Assembly: GCA_037178625.1 (NCBI GenBank)
Contig: CM074140.1
Coordinates: 1,736,001 to 1,800,000 of the forward strand
DNA length: 64,000 bases
Direction: 5' to 3'
Origin: Skeletonema tropicum
Lineage: Eukaryota > Bacillariophyta > Thalassiosirophyceae > Thalassiosirales > Thalassiosiraceae
Shown: positions 11,417 through 20,950 of the stretch, one piece after another
Position numbering within the stretch: the first letter of the stretch is position 1
Layout: each line of letters starts with the position of its first letter
The notes under the pieces: model-generated
The model's database searches: none
What the model saw: the letters and a program-made list of their open reading frames with translations, nothing else
What the model was told of the DNA's origin: nothing
Program-made: the position numbers and the translations under genes

Positions 11417-11834
11417 GGCAATGATGTGTTATTATGTGATGTTTTGTTCTTCTTTCATTGAAAGAATGTGAGATGACAGCATTCGAAAACGAAAATCACG
11501 CACGCGTCGGAATTCTGGAGCCCCGTTGAACGGATGGAAATTCGCTAGGGTGACGTTTGAGGTCACTATGACAGTGAGCGGTAGTCATCTTATCTTCCTG
11601 CCTACTCTTCGTTTTGTCGTGCACAATCTTGCTTCACATTTCCTCCTCTGGGATTGCCGGTTTTGAGATGTTTCCATACTTACGCGTTTGACAGCACAGT
11701 TCTCATCTATCGAAACACTGTGTATGTAGTACAGTGGACTTGAGCTAGCAGCAGCTGCTGATGCTGCTGCTCTGCAAAGAACAGTTTCATAAAATTCGAG
11801 AAGACGTAAAGAAGATAACTACATATGATATAAG

Positions 11835-12512
11835 ATGAACGCATTGCTTCTAATCCTCCTTCTATTGCTCATGGATGCAAATGTAGCTGCTGCTGCTACA
11901 TCGGGTAGGATACATCTTCGTGGTAGAAGAGCTAAATCCAACAAGCTCCATGAGCCTCATGATAGAAATGAAGAAAGTAATTTTGTGTCAAAGCTTATGC
12001 TTAAGCTCAGGCTCTGGCTTAGAAATGTAAAAGCTGCAAAAGACTCAAAATGTTATTGTCAAAATATGGATATGGATCTCGGCGATACTAAGTGGAACTT
12101 GACCCACTTTACTTGGCGTGGTTTTCAATATGACGAAGAAGAAACACTCCGTCTAGTCAATCTCACACGAGAACGCCGTGGAATGACACACGTGTTTCGA
12201 GACAATGGATCGATAAGAGGAACTTGCGGCACCAATTTGTGCTGGGGTACTTGCGAAAAAATTGCCTACAAGGTGTATAGGATTCCTGGTCTGGCTACAA
12301 CCAAAATGAGGAGAACTCATCAAGAAGCAGCATATATTGCAATGCTGACAAGGAGTCCATACATTTACAACACGTGCGTAGATTCTTGCACGAATAGAAC
12401 CAAGTTGCAGCTCTTTGAAGGAGAAAAAGATGATGATGATGATGATAATTATGAGAATCTTGCGCCAGGTAGGCTCATGGCCCAATATGATCAAATACCG
12501 CTCTTGATTTGA
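11835..12512 (+). CDS. Secreted META-domain (HslJ/DUF306-like) protein, copy 1
   Basis: The protein has 225 residues. A strong signal peptide (LLLILLLLLMDANVAAAA) is followed by RIHLRGRR, which has the R-x-R-R form of a furin/kexin site. The domain from about residue 80 onward fits the META fold: TKWNLTHFTWRG at the start, a G-GTCG-N-CWG core, LATTKM, QEAAYIAML and a closing TKLQLFEG strand. Cys pairs (CYC, CVDSC, CGTNLCWGTC) suggest disulfides in the secretory route. An Asp run lies near the C-terminus. Bacterial META proteins are envelope proteins linked to stress and drug resistance; a function for this secreted version is not known to me. It is the most divergent of the three copies. Confidence 0.8.
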   Translation: MNALLLILLLLLMDANVAAAATSGRIHLRGRRAKSNKLHEPHDRNEESNFVSKLMLKLRLWLRNVKAAKDSKCYCQNMDMDLGDTKWNLTHFTWRGFQYDEEETLRLVNLTRERRGMTHVFRDNGSIRGTCGTNLCWGTCEKIAYKVYRIPGLATTKMRRTHQEAAYIAMLTRSPYIYNTCVDSCTNRTKLQLFEGEKDDDDDDNYENLAPGRLMAQYDQIPLLI

Positions 12513-12659
12513 AGCATTTGAATATGAATGATTAATGTACAATGCACATATTCATGAATTTAATAAGGAAATGATGTAACCTAGGAAGTGTAAAGTAGCA
12601 AATGTGTTCTTTCGTGATGAACGTTTTGAATGATGTGTATATCGGGTAAAATTAAATTA

Positions 12660-13085
12660 TTAGAAACTCAAGGTGCTGAAACAGCGTGGGCTTCATATAA
12701 CCTGAACTCTTGGCTGATGTCCCTGGTTTCGTCGACTTGTCACTGATCAATTGACTCCATTCACATCCCCAGCGCCAAGCCACGAGATCCTGGACAATAT
12801 ATTGCCTAGGTACAGTAGGTACTGGCATAGTAGAGTATTTATGTATCGACCTCTTTCGGTACTTAGATAGAAGTCGTTCGTGGTCAGATCCCAATCAAAT
12901 ATTGCCTCTCTCTTGAGAGGTGCGCTCAACGGGTGAATATAGACAAGCAGTAGTTCTCACAATTCAATTCGTATCTAATCAATAACAATCAATTCAATTA
13001 TTTATCTTATTTTAGAATAGCAATACAGTCATCTCTTTTACTGAATTCAGCTAATGCTGAGTGGTCGGTGGATTCCACTTCTTAC
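12660..13085 (-). pseudogene. Broken copy of the MAP65 gene 3' end (first)
   Basis: Bases 12660-12800 match 15440-15575 of the MAP65 gene, including the segment encoding the C-terminal residues AKSSGY and the DNA block CCTGAACTCTTGGCT. A further short match at about 13062-13085 (GGTGGATTCCACTTCTTAC) corresponds to 15606-15625. Between the two matches are about 260 bp of unrelated inserted sequence. No long frame survives. It marks the end of the first tandem unit and is a by-product of the duplication. Confidence 0.8.
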
Positions 13086-13357
13086 TTGTCACTATGACAG
13101 CGAACGGTATTCATCTTTTCTTGCTCGCCTTCTCATCGTTTTTTGTCGTGCACAATCTTGCTTCACATTTTACATTCCTTCTCTGCTAATTGCAGCTGAG
13201 CATGTTTGCAAACTTCAAATTTTCGACAGCGGTTCTCATCTAATCTGTCCACCCCTCCGTTAGACGTTCGACTGGAGCCAGCGACTCGCTGCTGCTCTGC
13301 TAATAATAGTTTCATTGAAATCGAGAAGCGTACAGCAAAAACTAAGTACATAGAAGT

Positions 13358-14026
13358 ATGATGATGAACTCATTGCTTTTCATCCTTCTACTCTGCATGG
13401 ATGCAAATATAGCTGCTGCTGCATCCAGTAGGATACATCTTCGTGGTAGAAGAGTCAAATCTAGCAAGCACCATGAGCCTCAAAATAAAAATGCAGGTAC
13501 TACAGAAGAAGAATCAACATGCCAATGTATAGATAATGATATCGAGGAGTTGATTGGTACAAAGTGGAACTTGACCCACTTTGCTTGGCGTGGCTTTCAA
13601 GATGATGAAGAAGAAACACTCCACTCAGTTGATCTCACACAAGAACACCGTGGAATGACGCTCCTAATTGAAAGGTATGGATCAAGTGGGACTTGCGGCA
13701 GCAATCGATGTTGGGGTGTGAGCGAGGAAATTTCAAACGATAACTCCTCCTCCGCCAGCAACAGTAACAACAAGAGTAGCAACAGTAACAACAACAACAA
13801 GATTTATTGGATTCATGATCTGGCTCGAACCAGAATGGCGAGCACTCCTCAAGAAGAAGCATACGCTGCGATGCTGACAAAAAGTCCATACATTTACCAC
13901 ACATGTGTTGATAGTTGCACGGATCAACAAAAACTGCAGCTCTTTGAAGTAGACATTGATAATGATGATAATCTTGTGCCAGGCAGGCTCATGGCCGTAT
14001 ATGATCAAATGCAGCTTTTGTTTTGA
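13358..14026 (+). CDS. Secreted META-domain protein, copy 2
   Basis: The protein has 222 residues starting MMMNSLLFILL, with a signal peptide and then RIHLRGRR as in copy 1. META landmarks are GTKWNLTHFAWRG, SGTCGSNRCWG, LARTRMAS, QEEAYAAML and QKLQLFEV. Relative to copy 1 it carries an Asn/Ser tract near residues 130-148, inserted between two META strands, so the repeat expansion sits in a surface loop. Cys positions are conserved. It is very close to copy 3, which points to a recent duplication or gene conversion. Confidence 0.8.
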   Translation: MMMNSLLFILLLCMDANIAAAASSRIHLRGRRVKSSKHHEPQNKNAGTTEEESTCQCIDNDIEELIGTKWNLTHFAWRGFQDDEEETLHSVDLTQEHRGMTLLIERYGSSGTCGSNRCWGVSEEISNDNSSSASNSNNKSSNSNNNNKIYWIHDLARTRMASTPQEEAYAAMLTKSPYIYHTCVDSCTDQQKLQLFEVDIDNDDNLVPGRLMAVYDQMQLLF

Positions 14027-14195
14027 CATAAGTATTGCTGTGATGATGAATGGATACAATACTGTAAAGTAGCACAAACTAAATAATTTTGTAAGGAAAT
14101 GATTTAATCTTTCCCATTCATTAGTAACCTATCTCAACAGAGTAGAGATGCAAAGTTATGAACGTTGATGAATGAATGCTGGGTATCACAGGAAT

Positions 14196-14412
14196 TAGAA
14201 CCTCGCACAAGGTGCTGAAAAAGCGCGAGTTCCATCTAACCTGAACTCTTGGCTGTCATGCCAGGCTTAGTCGACTTGTCGCCAGGTCTATTGACCCTAT
14301 CTACACCCTCGCGCATCAAGCCACGAGATCCTGGACGCGTACTTCTACTTATTTGGTGAGCTGTCTAAGTATCACCGCACCGATCACGTGATGAGGTGAT
14401 TCCACTTCTTAC
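14196..14412 (-). pseudogene. Broken copy of the MAP65 gene 3' end (second)
   Basis: This stretch matches 15440-15626 of the MAP65 gene: ACCTCGCAC-AGGTGCTGAAA, then CCTGAACTCTTGGCTGTCAT, GTCGACTTGTCGCC and CCACGAGATCCTGG. After a diverged spacer it ends with TGATTCCACTTCTTAC, the same endpoint as the first broken copy. It has no start codon, promoter or conserved full frame and is too short to code for the MAP65 domain. Confidence 0.82.
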
Positions 14413-14591
14413 CTTTCTTATGACACCGAACGGTATTCATTCCTGCCTTCTCATCGTATTTTGTCGTGCACAATCTTGCTTCACATTATTTCTCTTGGTC
14501 TTGGGATTACCGGTGAGCATTCGCTGCTGCTCTGCTAATGATAGTTTCATTGAAATCGAGAAGCGTACTATACAGCACGATAAAACTACAA

Positions 14592-15251
14592 ATGATAATG
14601 ATGAACACATTGCTTCTAATCCTCTTTCTCTTGATCATGGATGCAAACATAGCTGCTGCTGCATCCAGTAGGATACATCTTCGTGGTAGAAGAGCTAAAT
14701 CTAGCAAGCACCATGAGCCTCAAAATAAAAATTCAGGTACTACAGAAGAAGACTCAACATGTCAATGCATAGATAATGATGTCGATCCTCTGGTTGGTAC
14801 AAATTGGAACTTGACCCACTTTACTTGGCGTGGCTTTCAAGATGATGAAGAAGAAACACTCCACTCAGTTGATCTCACACGAGAACGCCGTGGAATGACG
14901 CTCCTAATTGAAAGGTATGGATCAAGTGGAACTTGCGGTAACAATCGCTGTTGGGGTGTGAGCGAGGAAATTGCAAACGAGAACTCCTCCTCCTCCGCCA
15001 ACAACAACAGCAAGAACAACAAGAAGATTTATTGGATTCATGATCTGGCTCGAACCAGAATGGCGAGCACTCCTCAAGAAGAAGCATACGCTGCGATGCT
15101 TACAAAAAGTCCATACATTTACCACACATGTGTAGATAGTTGCACGGATCAACAAAAATTGCAGCTCTTTGAAGTAGACATTGATAATGATGACAATCTT
15201 GTGCCAGGCAGGCTCATGGCCGTATATGATCAAATGCAGCTTTTGTTTTGA
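14592..15251 (+). CDS. Secreted META-domain protein, copy 3
   Basis: I place the start at ATG 14592 (MIMMNTLLLILF), because alignment with copies 1 and 2 puts the signal peptide there; an in-frame ATG at 14538 would add a tail absent from the other copies. The product has 219 residues: signal peptide, RIHLRGRR, an acidic linker, then the META domain (GTNWNLTHFTWRG, SGTCGNNRCWG, LARTRMAS, QEEAYAAML, QKLQLFEV). The Asn/Ser/Lys tract is shorter than in copy 2. The gene converges on the intact MAP65 gene, with 180 bp between the stop codons. Confidence 0.8.
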   Translation: MIMMNTLLLILFLLIMDANIAAAASSRIHLRGRRAKSSKHHEPQNKNSGTTEEDSTCQCIDNDVDPLVGTNWNLTHFTWRGFQDDEEETLHSVDLTRERRGMTLLIERYGSSGTCGNNRCWGVSEEIANENSSSSANNNSKNNKKIYWIHDLARTRMASTPQEEAYAAMLTKSPYIYHTCVDSCTDQQKLQLFEVDIDNDDNLVPGRLMAVYDQMQLLF

Positions 15252-15431
15252 TTGCATAAGTATTGCTGTAATGAAGTATTGTTGTGATGATGAATGGATA
15301 AAAACTGTAGTAGCACAAATTAATGAATTTTACAAGGAAATAATCTAATCTTTCCCATTCATTAGTAACCTATCTCAACAGAGTAGAGACGAGCAAAGTT
15401 ATGAACGTGTATGAATGCTGCGTATCCGGCA

Positions 15432-18400
15432 CTAGAACCTCGCACGAGGTGCTGAAACAGAACGTGCTCCATAACCTGAACTCTTGGCTGTCATGCCAGG
15501 CTTAGTCGACTTGTCGCCTGGTCTATTGACTCTATTCACATCCGCAGGCCTCAAGCCTCGAGATCCTGGTCGCATATTTGATGCCGAGCGTGGTCTATCA
15601 CCGGCTGGTGGATTCCACTTCTTACCCGGTAATTTAGAGTAGTTAGATCCAAATCTGGAACCAGACGACGTGGATCTTTCCTCTTGACGCTTGCGTTGTC
15701 GTTCTTTCTCGCCTCTTTCCTTACGTGTCACCCATTCGTTCTCTTGAGACTTCATTGTTTTCAAGTACGGATGGCCCTTGTACATGAAATGACCCAAATC
15801 CTCATCTCTAACCTCATCGTCATCAGTTTGAGAAGGCTTGTTCATCACATACCATTCCTTCAGCTTCTTCTCAAGGTGTTGCGTAATCTTAGGCAACTCT
15901 TTTTGAACACGACGCATCATCTTCTCCTCCTTCATTAGTTGCTTCGAAGCATTCCGTCCCTTCAGTCGATCAGGATCCTTCTGCAGCATTTCTAGTTCTA
16001 CGCGCTCTTCGATGATGGATTCGCGCCTCTCAATGAGTTCAAGGATAGGTTGCATCTTTTCAAGCTTGGCATTCAGTGCGCCAGCGTACTCTTCGTGCTT
16101 GGCAAGCAGTACATCTGTAAGCTTGTCCTCGTCATTGATGTAAAAGTATCTATCAAATGATGCCTTTTCCTTCTCACTTGAATTAGTCTTCTCCCAAAGT
16201 TTTTCAATTGTTAGTCGTTGCTCACGAATGAGCTTCCCAATCATCACCGTCTTCAACTCATGCAGACGGCTCAGCTCTCGTTCACCCTTGTCGAGAGTAT
16301 CCATACCCAATCCACGAATGCTCTTCGTAAATGCATGCTGTTCCGCAGGGGGGACGCGTAGCATGCTCCAAAGTGATGCGATTGCGGCACCCATTTCACC
16401 CAATTTGTTTCTGCGACGACGCTTCTCGCCGTTCAGTTCGGCGATGCGGCTGGTGAGATTATCAAGAGCATCCTTGCCAATGCCAATACAAGAGGGTGAT
16501 TCAAAAAGTGACGTGACAGTGTAGGAATCAGTAGACTTGCCTCGACTGCGTGGACGCCCATCATTGTCATTGGATCGTTCAATCGATTTCAAACTATTCA
16601 TAATCTTGACATCATCCTCGTATCGTCCAACCTCAATATATCCCTCACTCTCTTCTTCACCCTCACATCCTGGAGGGACAATCTCCAACTCACGAATCAA
16701 ATTCTGACAATCGACCACCAACGACACCACCGCCTGAGTCCTCGACGACACCGATTCTTCATACTCCACAGCCTTGGACCGGAACAACTCCCGCTGCTCC
16801 TCTGTCAAATTCGTCTTGGTATCAGCCCAAGCCTCCATCTCTCCACAGTCCCGCGCCTCTTCGACACTACACCCATTTAATGCGGCATACGCTTCATAAA
16901 TACGCGATTGAGACTTGACAATATCCTCCGTTGCCACCTCCACCCTCTCACGGATACTCTCCAACCGTCCCATCATCACCTCATACTCACTTTGCAACGA
17001 AATCCCCACATTCGCAGCACTTTCGCCCACACTTGGATCCCTCTTCAACTTGACCAACGGATCCTCTTCCTCTTCCTCATCATTATCAATCCGTAACACT
17101 CGACAACTCTCCTCCCACTCCTCCCTCGCCGCACAAATCTCCTTCCGAAATTGATCTGCCAACTGTTCCTCCTGCCCAATCTTCTCCTGACACAATGCGG
17201 CAATCCTATCGACCAAATCGGCGAGCTGCGACGCACGTTCTTCGGGGACTATGCCGACAATGTCCCAAATATCTTCGAGTTGATGTGCCGTTTGAGACGC
17301 CAATTGTTGGAAGGAGTCACGCATGGCGGCGGAGGGACGACGGAGTAATTTTTCTGTCGAGGGGGAGGGTGCTCCCAATTGTGAATATTTGGTCCCGGGA
17401 GTGGAAAGGAGGGTATTTGTGGCAAATGCGACACTTCCACTAATTCTACCACCACCACCAGCTTTGGAAGCTCTACCACCACCACTACCAGAAAGATTCA
17501 ATGAAGACTTTCCATTCACCTCACGCAACACAGGTGTACGTGGCAAAGTCGTAAATCCCGTCACAGTCGAGGTATGACTCTGATTCAAATGATCACCACT
17601 ACCACCACCAAAGTGATGATGATGATGATTTTCATCTTCTTCAATAATGGAAAGTTCCGTGATTGGATGAGTGTGATGGTGGGGGTTGGGTGTGCTTGTT
17701 TGACTGGTGTGGTAGTAATTGTGCTGCTGCTGCTGCTGCTGCGATTGCTGCTGGTTATGGTGGTAGTGTTGTTGTGATCGATAGTATCCACTTCCACCAG
17801 TGGCAGGAATGGCACTACCAAATGGAGACTTGGCAGGTGGATCGATACTACGTAACGACGATGAAGTCGAAGTAGATGTCGAGTTGTTACTACTGCTATG
17901 TTGGTGGTGATAGTCATCTCGTTGGTACTGTTGCTGAGATCGACCACCCTGATGAGACTGATGGTGCTGATATTGCTGCTGACTACTTCGAACCGAATAA
18001 TCCTTGGCAGGTGGATTACCACGATAGTGGTATGGCGTTGGATCCTTGGCATTGGGATTCGGATTGACAGGAGGCCCATAATAGCCAGCACCTTCACTAT
18101 CATCTTCATTCGTACTACGACGACGATGACTATGATGCTCAGTATTCTCCTTGGGTGTTTTCAAAGCATCCATCGAATTGGTACCACCACCAACAGTATT
18201 CGTCGCCGAGGTGGTGGTGGTTGCACCACCAGCTGTTGCTGTAGAAGTAGCAGTAGCATCATCCTCTTCCACCAATCTAGTAGTGGGAGGAGAGACCAAT
18301 AACGACATGGTCTCACGTTGTTGTTGTTGTTGTTTGCCACTTCTACTACTCCCTCCGTGTAGACTAGAACGATCATCTAGACCACCGCTACTACCACCTG

Positions 18401-19169
18401 CCAAACTCATTGCTGGCGGCATGTGCGTAAAACTAGACAAACTCTGTTTCTTACCACCACCACTGACTGCTGAAAATGCCGATAGTGGGCTACCAATCAC
18501 AGCTCCACCACCATGATGTTTCATCATACCACTACCAACTCCACCGCCACTACTAAAGGCAGTCGAGGCAGCAGCACTACTAATCTGATAGGGGGTAGAG
18601 TTGGAAAAGTTGCAAATGGACGAGGATCGTTCCGAGGAGGGGCCTCCTCTTTCTTCGCTGTTGAGATTGCTGGTGGTGATGCCTTGATTGCTGCTACGGC
18701 TTGAATGATGATGGTGGTGGCTACTACTGCCAAGACTTGCACGTCCATCAGCACCACCACCAAATCGATCTCCTTGTTGGCTGCTTCCAATAAATCGCTC
18801 CTCCTCCTCCTCCTCTTGCTGTTGCTGCTGGCCGCCAACATAGCGACTACCCCCCGGCAAGTTACTGGGTAAGGTCACCTGAGTCGCTGGAGTTTGCGGT
18901 GATAATGTTGTGTTGTTGACTGATGAGAGGGATGGTGAGTGCAGATTCATATAGTCGTTACTATTATCATTGTGGTAGTCGGTATTACCATTGTGGTAGT
19001 TGGAAGAATGATTGTTGGGATTGGAAGAGTTCGTTTCAAAAGTAGTGTGCGATGGCTGCTGAGAAGCATACAATCTCGAACCAGTCATTGGACTACTGTT
19101 ATTATTGTTGGCAGTTTGAGAGAGGAGGGATTGGATGGACTCCAGTGATTTACGGAGTTCGTCGGACAT
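15432..19169 (-). CDS. PRC1/Ase1/MAP65-family microtubule bundling protein
   Basis: The 1245-residue protein has a disordered N-terminal region of about 600 residues, rich in Gln, His, Asn, Ser and Gly. The conserved part starts near 620 with HQLEDIWDIVGIVPEERASQ, the start of the PRC1/Ase1 rod, and continues through coiled coil. The spectrin-like microtubule-binding region contains IEKLWEKTNSSEKEKASF, ILELIERRESIIEERVEL and LPKITQHLEKKLKEW. A basic Ser/Arg-rich tail follows. The family crosslinks antiparallel microtubules in the spindle midzone and phragmoplast. The N-terminal extension is much longer than in typical members, which are about 550-750 residues. The last part of this gene has been copied twice into the neighbouring tandem array. 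Confidence 0.92.
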   Translation of the reverse strand: MSDELRKSLESIQSLLSQTANNNNSSPMTGSRLYASQQPSHTTFETNSSNPNNHSSNYHNGNTDYHNDNSNDYMNLHSPSLSSVNNTTLSPQTPATQVTLPSNLPGGSRYVGGQQQQQEEEEEERFIGSSQQGDRFGGGADGRASLGSSSHHHHHSSRSSNQGITTSNLNSEERGGPSSERSSSICNFSNSTPYQISSAAASTAFSSGGGVGSGMMKHHGGGAVIGSPLSAFSAVSGGGKKQSLSSFTHMPPAMSLAGGSSGGLDDRSSLHGGSSRSGKQQQQQRETMSLLVSPPTTRLVEEDDATATSTATAGGATTTTSATNTVGGGTNSMDALKTPKENTEHHSHRRRSTNEDDSEGAGYYGPPVNPNPNAKDPTPYHYRGNPPAKDYSVRSSQQQYQHHQSHQGGRSQQQYQRDDYHHQHSSSNNSTSTSTSSSLRSIDPPAKSPFGSAIPATGGSGYYRSQQHYHHNQQQSQQQQQQHNYYHTSQTSTPNPHHHTHPITELSIIEEDENHHHHHFGGGSGDHLNQSHTSTVTGFTTLPRTPVLREVNGKSSLNLSGSGGGRASKAGGGGRISGSVAFATNTLLSTPGTKYSQLGAPSPSTEKLLRRPSAAMRDSFQQLASQTAHQLEDIWDIVGIVPEERASQLADLVDRIAALCQEKIGQEEQLADQFRKEICAAREEWEESCRVLRIDNDEEEEEDPLVKLKRDPSVGESAANVGISLQSEYEVMMGRLESIRERVEVATEDIVKSQSRIYEAYAALNGCSVEEARDCGEMEAWADTKTNLTEEQRELFRSKAVEYEESVSSRTQAVVSLVVDCQNLIRELEIVPPGCEGEEESEGYIEVGRYEDDVKIMNSLKSIERSNDNDGRPRSRGKSTDSYTVTSLFESPSCIGIGKDALDNLTSRIAELNGEKRRRRNKLGEMGAAIASLWSMLRVPPAEQHAFTKSIRGLGMDTLDKGERELSRLHELKTVMIGKLIREQRLTIEKLWEKTNSSEKEKASFDRYFYINDEDKLTDVLLAKHEEYAGALNAKLEKMQPILELIERRESIIEERVELEMLQKDPDRLKGRNASKQLMKEEKMMRRVQKELPKITQHLEKKLKEWYVMNKPSQTDDDEVRDEDLGHFMYKGHPYLKTMKSQENEWVTRKERGEKERQRKRQEERSTSSGSRFGSNYSKLPGKKWNPPAGDRPRSASNMRPGSRGLRPADVNRVNRPGDKSTKPGMTAKSSGYGARSVSAPRARF

Positions 19170-19534
19170 GGTTGTATTAGTTGAATAATATTGCTGCGTT
19201 GTTGTTGGTGGTGTAGCGAGGTGTTATTCCGATCGCTGCTTCATGGTGCACCCGTTTTTTAGCAACGGTCGATTTCGCGAGCCAAAAAATATTTGGATTG
19301 ATTGATGTCTCGACTCGACTAAATAGAAAGGGGGGAGAATGTGATCTTGCCCGCTGAAATCCCTTCTTCGCATGCATCCAAACTTATGAATCTATTGCAC
19401 TTTTTGATGCATTCAATGGTCCCTGCAAATCCATCACTATCTTGCCGCGTCATCCATTGCCGAATTCTGCATCTGCTGGACGGATCAAGTGCGTTGGTAG
19501 CTTGCTGTCCCTTTCAATCGAACCGCCACATAAA
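19170..19534. other. Intergenic, divergent promoters
   Basis: A 365-bp gap lies between the MAP65 and kelch gene starts. Open reading continues upstream of the kelch start to a TTG at 19442, but no ATG occurs in that frame there. I see no repeat or RNA gene. Confidence 0.45.
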
Positions 19535-20875
19535 ATGCTTTCACGACGCTTTGCATTTGGCTCGGTGCAGAAATTGTTCTTTGAACCAGGTAGTCGATCC
19601 GCCACAATATCATCTGTATCTTCGTGCCCATACGCTGCTACCATCCCATCCCTCAGTCGGTACACTACTGCTGCAACGATACCCTTATCCTCCTTAACCA
19701 CGTCAATCACTACCATCTCTCTTCTTCAACAGTACAGAAACATGACCACAATCAAATTCAAGCAAATCAATCCGACCAATAATGCGAACACTGCATCATC
19801 CAAACCACTCGCCCGATCCTCACACGGTCTCTCCATAATTCAAAATGGATCACTCCTCGTACTCTACGGTGGTGAACATGTTGCCCGGACACCTATTGGG
19901 GATACCAATCCCTCACAGGTATTATGGTTGGCAAAAAAAAAGAACACGACTACTACTGGAGATGATGCACAAGAAGACGAGTGTTGGCAATGGATCATAC
20001 CCACCACCACTAATAATAATAATCGTGGTATCTACTTCCAACCACCCGCAAGAGTGGCACATGCCCAAGCGTCAGTGGGGAATACCATTTACATCTTTGG
20101 TGGGAGGAATGGGATTACAATGGGAGAGAATCCCATGAATGACTTGTGGATGTTGGAGATTGATGATTCGGATACCGGTTATACTGCGAATTGGACTCAA
20201 GTCAATTATGATACAACAACAACAACAGTGGTGCCAGAGGCACGATCGTTTCATAAGATGATTGCCATTGGTACCAACCTCTACGTCTTTGGTGGATGCG
20301 GAGCGAGTGGTCGACTCAATGACTTGTGGAAGTTTGATACACTCACTTCTCAATGGACCGAATTGGGTGTTTCCAACGTATTGCGTGGACGAGGTGGTCC
20401 GAACGTATTGACGTTGGATGACAATCAAAAGATTGCAATTGTGGCGGGGTTTGCGGGTGAAGAAACAAATGATGGACATGTGTACAGTATTGGTGATACG
20501 AAGTGGGAAGAGGAGGGTATGAAAGGGTTGGAGGTAATGAGACCAAGATCGGTATGTTGCTTTGCATCGTTGCCCAAGGTGAATAGGTGTGTTATTTTTG
20601 GAGGTGAGGTAGATCCAAGTCAAAAGGGACATGAGGGTGCGGGAGGCTTTGAACGTGATGTGGTTATTTTGGATGGAACGAGTGGATCTGTTTTGGAAAA
20701 TATCAAACCAGCAGGCAGTGATGATGAAGAAGAGAAGGACCACTGGCCTGGAAATCGAGGTTGGGCGGATGCAACTGTTCACGAGGATACATTTTACATA
20801 TTTGGTGGATTGGCTGGAGATGATGCATCACCAATTAGGTTGGATGATTTGTGGCAGTGTCAAGTATCTCCATAA
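19535..20875 (+). CDS. Kelch-repeat beta-propeller protein
   Basis: The first in-frame ATG is 19535 (MLSRRFAFGS), giving 446 residues with a basic, Ser-rich leader of about 70 residues; a second candidate at 19742 (MTTIKFKQI) would remove the leader. Kelch blades are visible as ARVAHAQASVGNTIYIFGG, EARSFHKMIAIGTNLYVFGG with NDLWKFDTLTSQW, a divergent blade with AIVAGFAG, RSVCCFASLP with CVIFGGE, and GWADATVHEDTFYIFGG with DDLWQC. Together these suggest a five- or six-bladed propeller. The leader could be a mitochondrial presequence, though this is uncertain. Propellers of this kind act as binding scaffolds; some plant relatives direct glucosinolate breakdown, but nothing here shows that. Confidence 0.85.
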   Translation: MLSRRFAFGSVQKLFFEPGSRSATISSVSSCPYAATIPSLSRYTTAATIPLSSLTTSITTISLLQQYRNMTTIKFKQINPTNNANTASSKPLARSSHGLSIIQNGSLLVLYGGEHVARTPIGDTNPSQVLWLAKKKNTTTTGDDAQEDECWQWIIPTTTNNNNRGIYFQPPARVAHAQASVGNTIYIFGGRNGITMGENPMNDLWMLEIDDSDTGYTANWTQVNYDTTTTTVVPEARSFHKMIAIGTNLYVFGGCGASGRLNDLWKFDTLTSQWTELGVSNVLRGRGGPNVLTLDDNQKIAIVAGFAGEETNDGHVYSIGDTKWEEEGMKGLEVMRPRSVCCFASLPKVNRCVIFGGEVDPSQKGHEGAGGFERDVVILDGTSGSVLENIKPAGSDDEEEKDHWPGNRGWADATVHEDTFYIFGGLAGDDASPIRLDDLWQCQVSP

Positions 20876-20950
20876 TGTAATAGAAACATCATGTTTCATT
20901 ATTAAAAGAATTACATCTTTCACTCTCCAAAACACAGCGGCGCATTTTAT

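Larger units (their letters stand above)
11573..15626 (+). repeat. Tandem triplication: META gene plus MAP65 3' tail
   Basis: Three units of about 1.2-1.5 kb follow each other: about 11573-13085, 13086-14412 and 14413-15626. Each begins with a shared promoter block (CACTATGACAG-type start, then TTTTGTCGTGCACAATCTTG, for example at 11610, 13140 and 14458), continues through a META-domain gene on the plus strand, and ends with sequence matching the minus-strand 3' end of the MAP65 gene. Units 2 and 3 are closest. In the third unit the tail belongs to the intact MAP65 gene. In units 1 and 2 it is a cut-off copy ending at the same point, GGATTCCACTTCTTAC. Confidence 0.85.

Noticed and set aside
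12652..12929. Small minus-strand frames downstream of META copy 1 as a gene
   Set aside because: They are fragments of the duplicated MAP65 tail joined with unrelated sequence, without start context or domain.
11900..14720. RIHLRGRR after the signal peptide as an oomycete RxLR host-targeting motif
   Set aside because: The spacing is R-x-x-L-R rather than R-x-L-R, there is no downstream dEER-like acidic motif in the expected place, and the basic RGRR fits a proprotein cleavage site better.
17690..18840. Several long open frames on the plus strand across the MAP65 gene
   Set aside because: They are antisense shadows of trinucleotide-rich coding sequence (Gln, His and Ser runs) and have no independent conserved features.
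20072..20782. A 236-codon minus-strand frame opposite the kelch gene
   Set aside because: It is entirely antisense to clear kelch repeats, and its composition (His, Ile, Cys-rich) is typical of a shadow frame.
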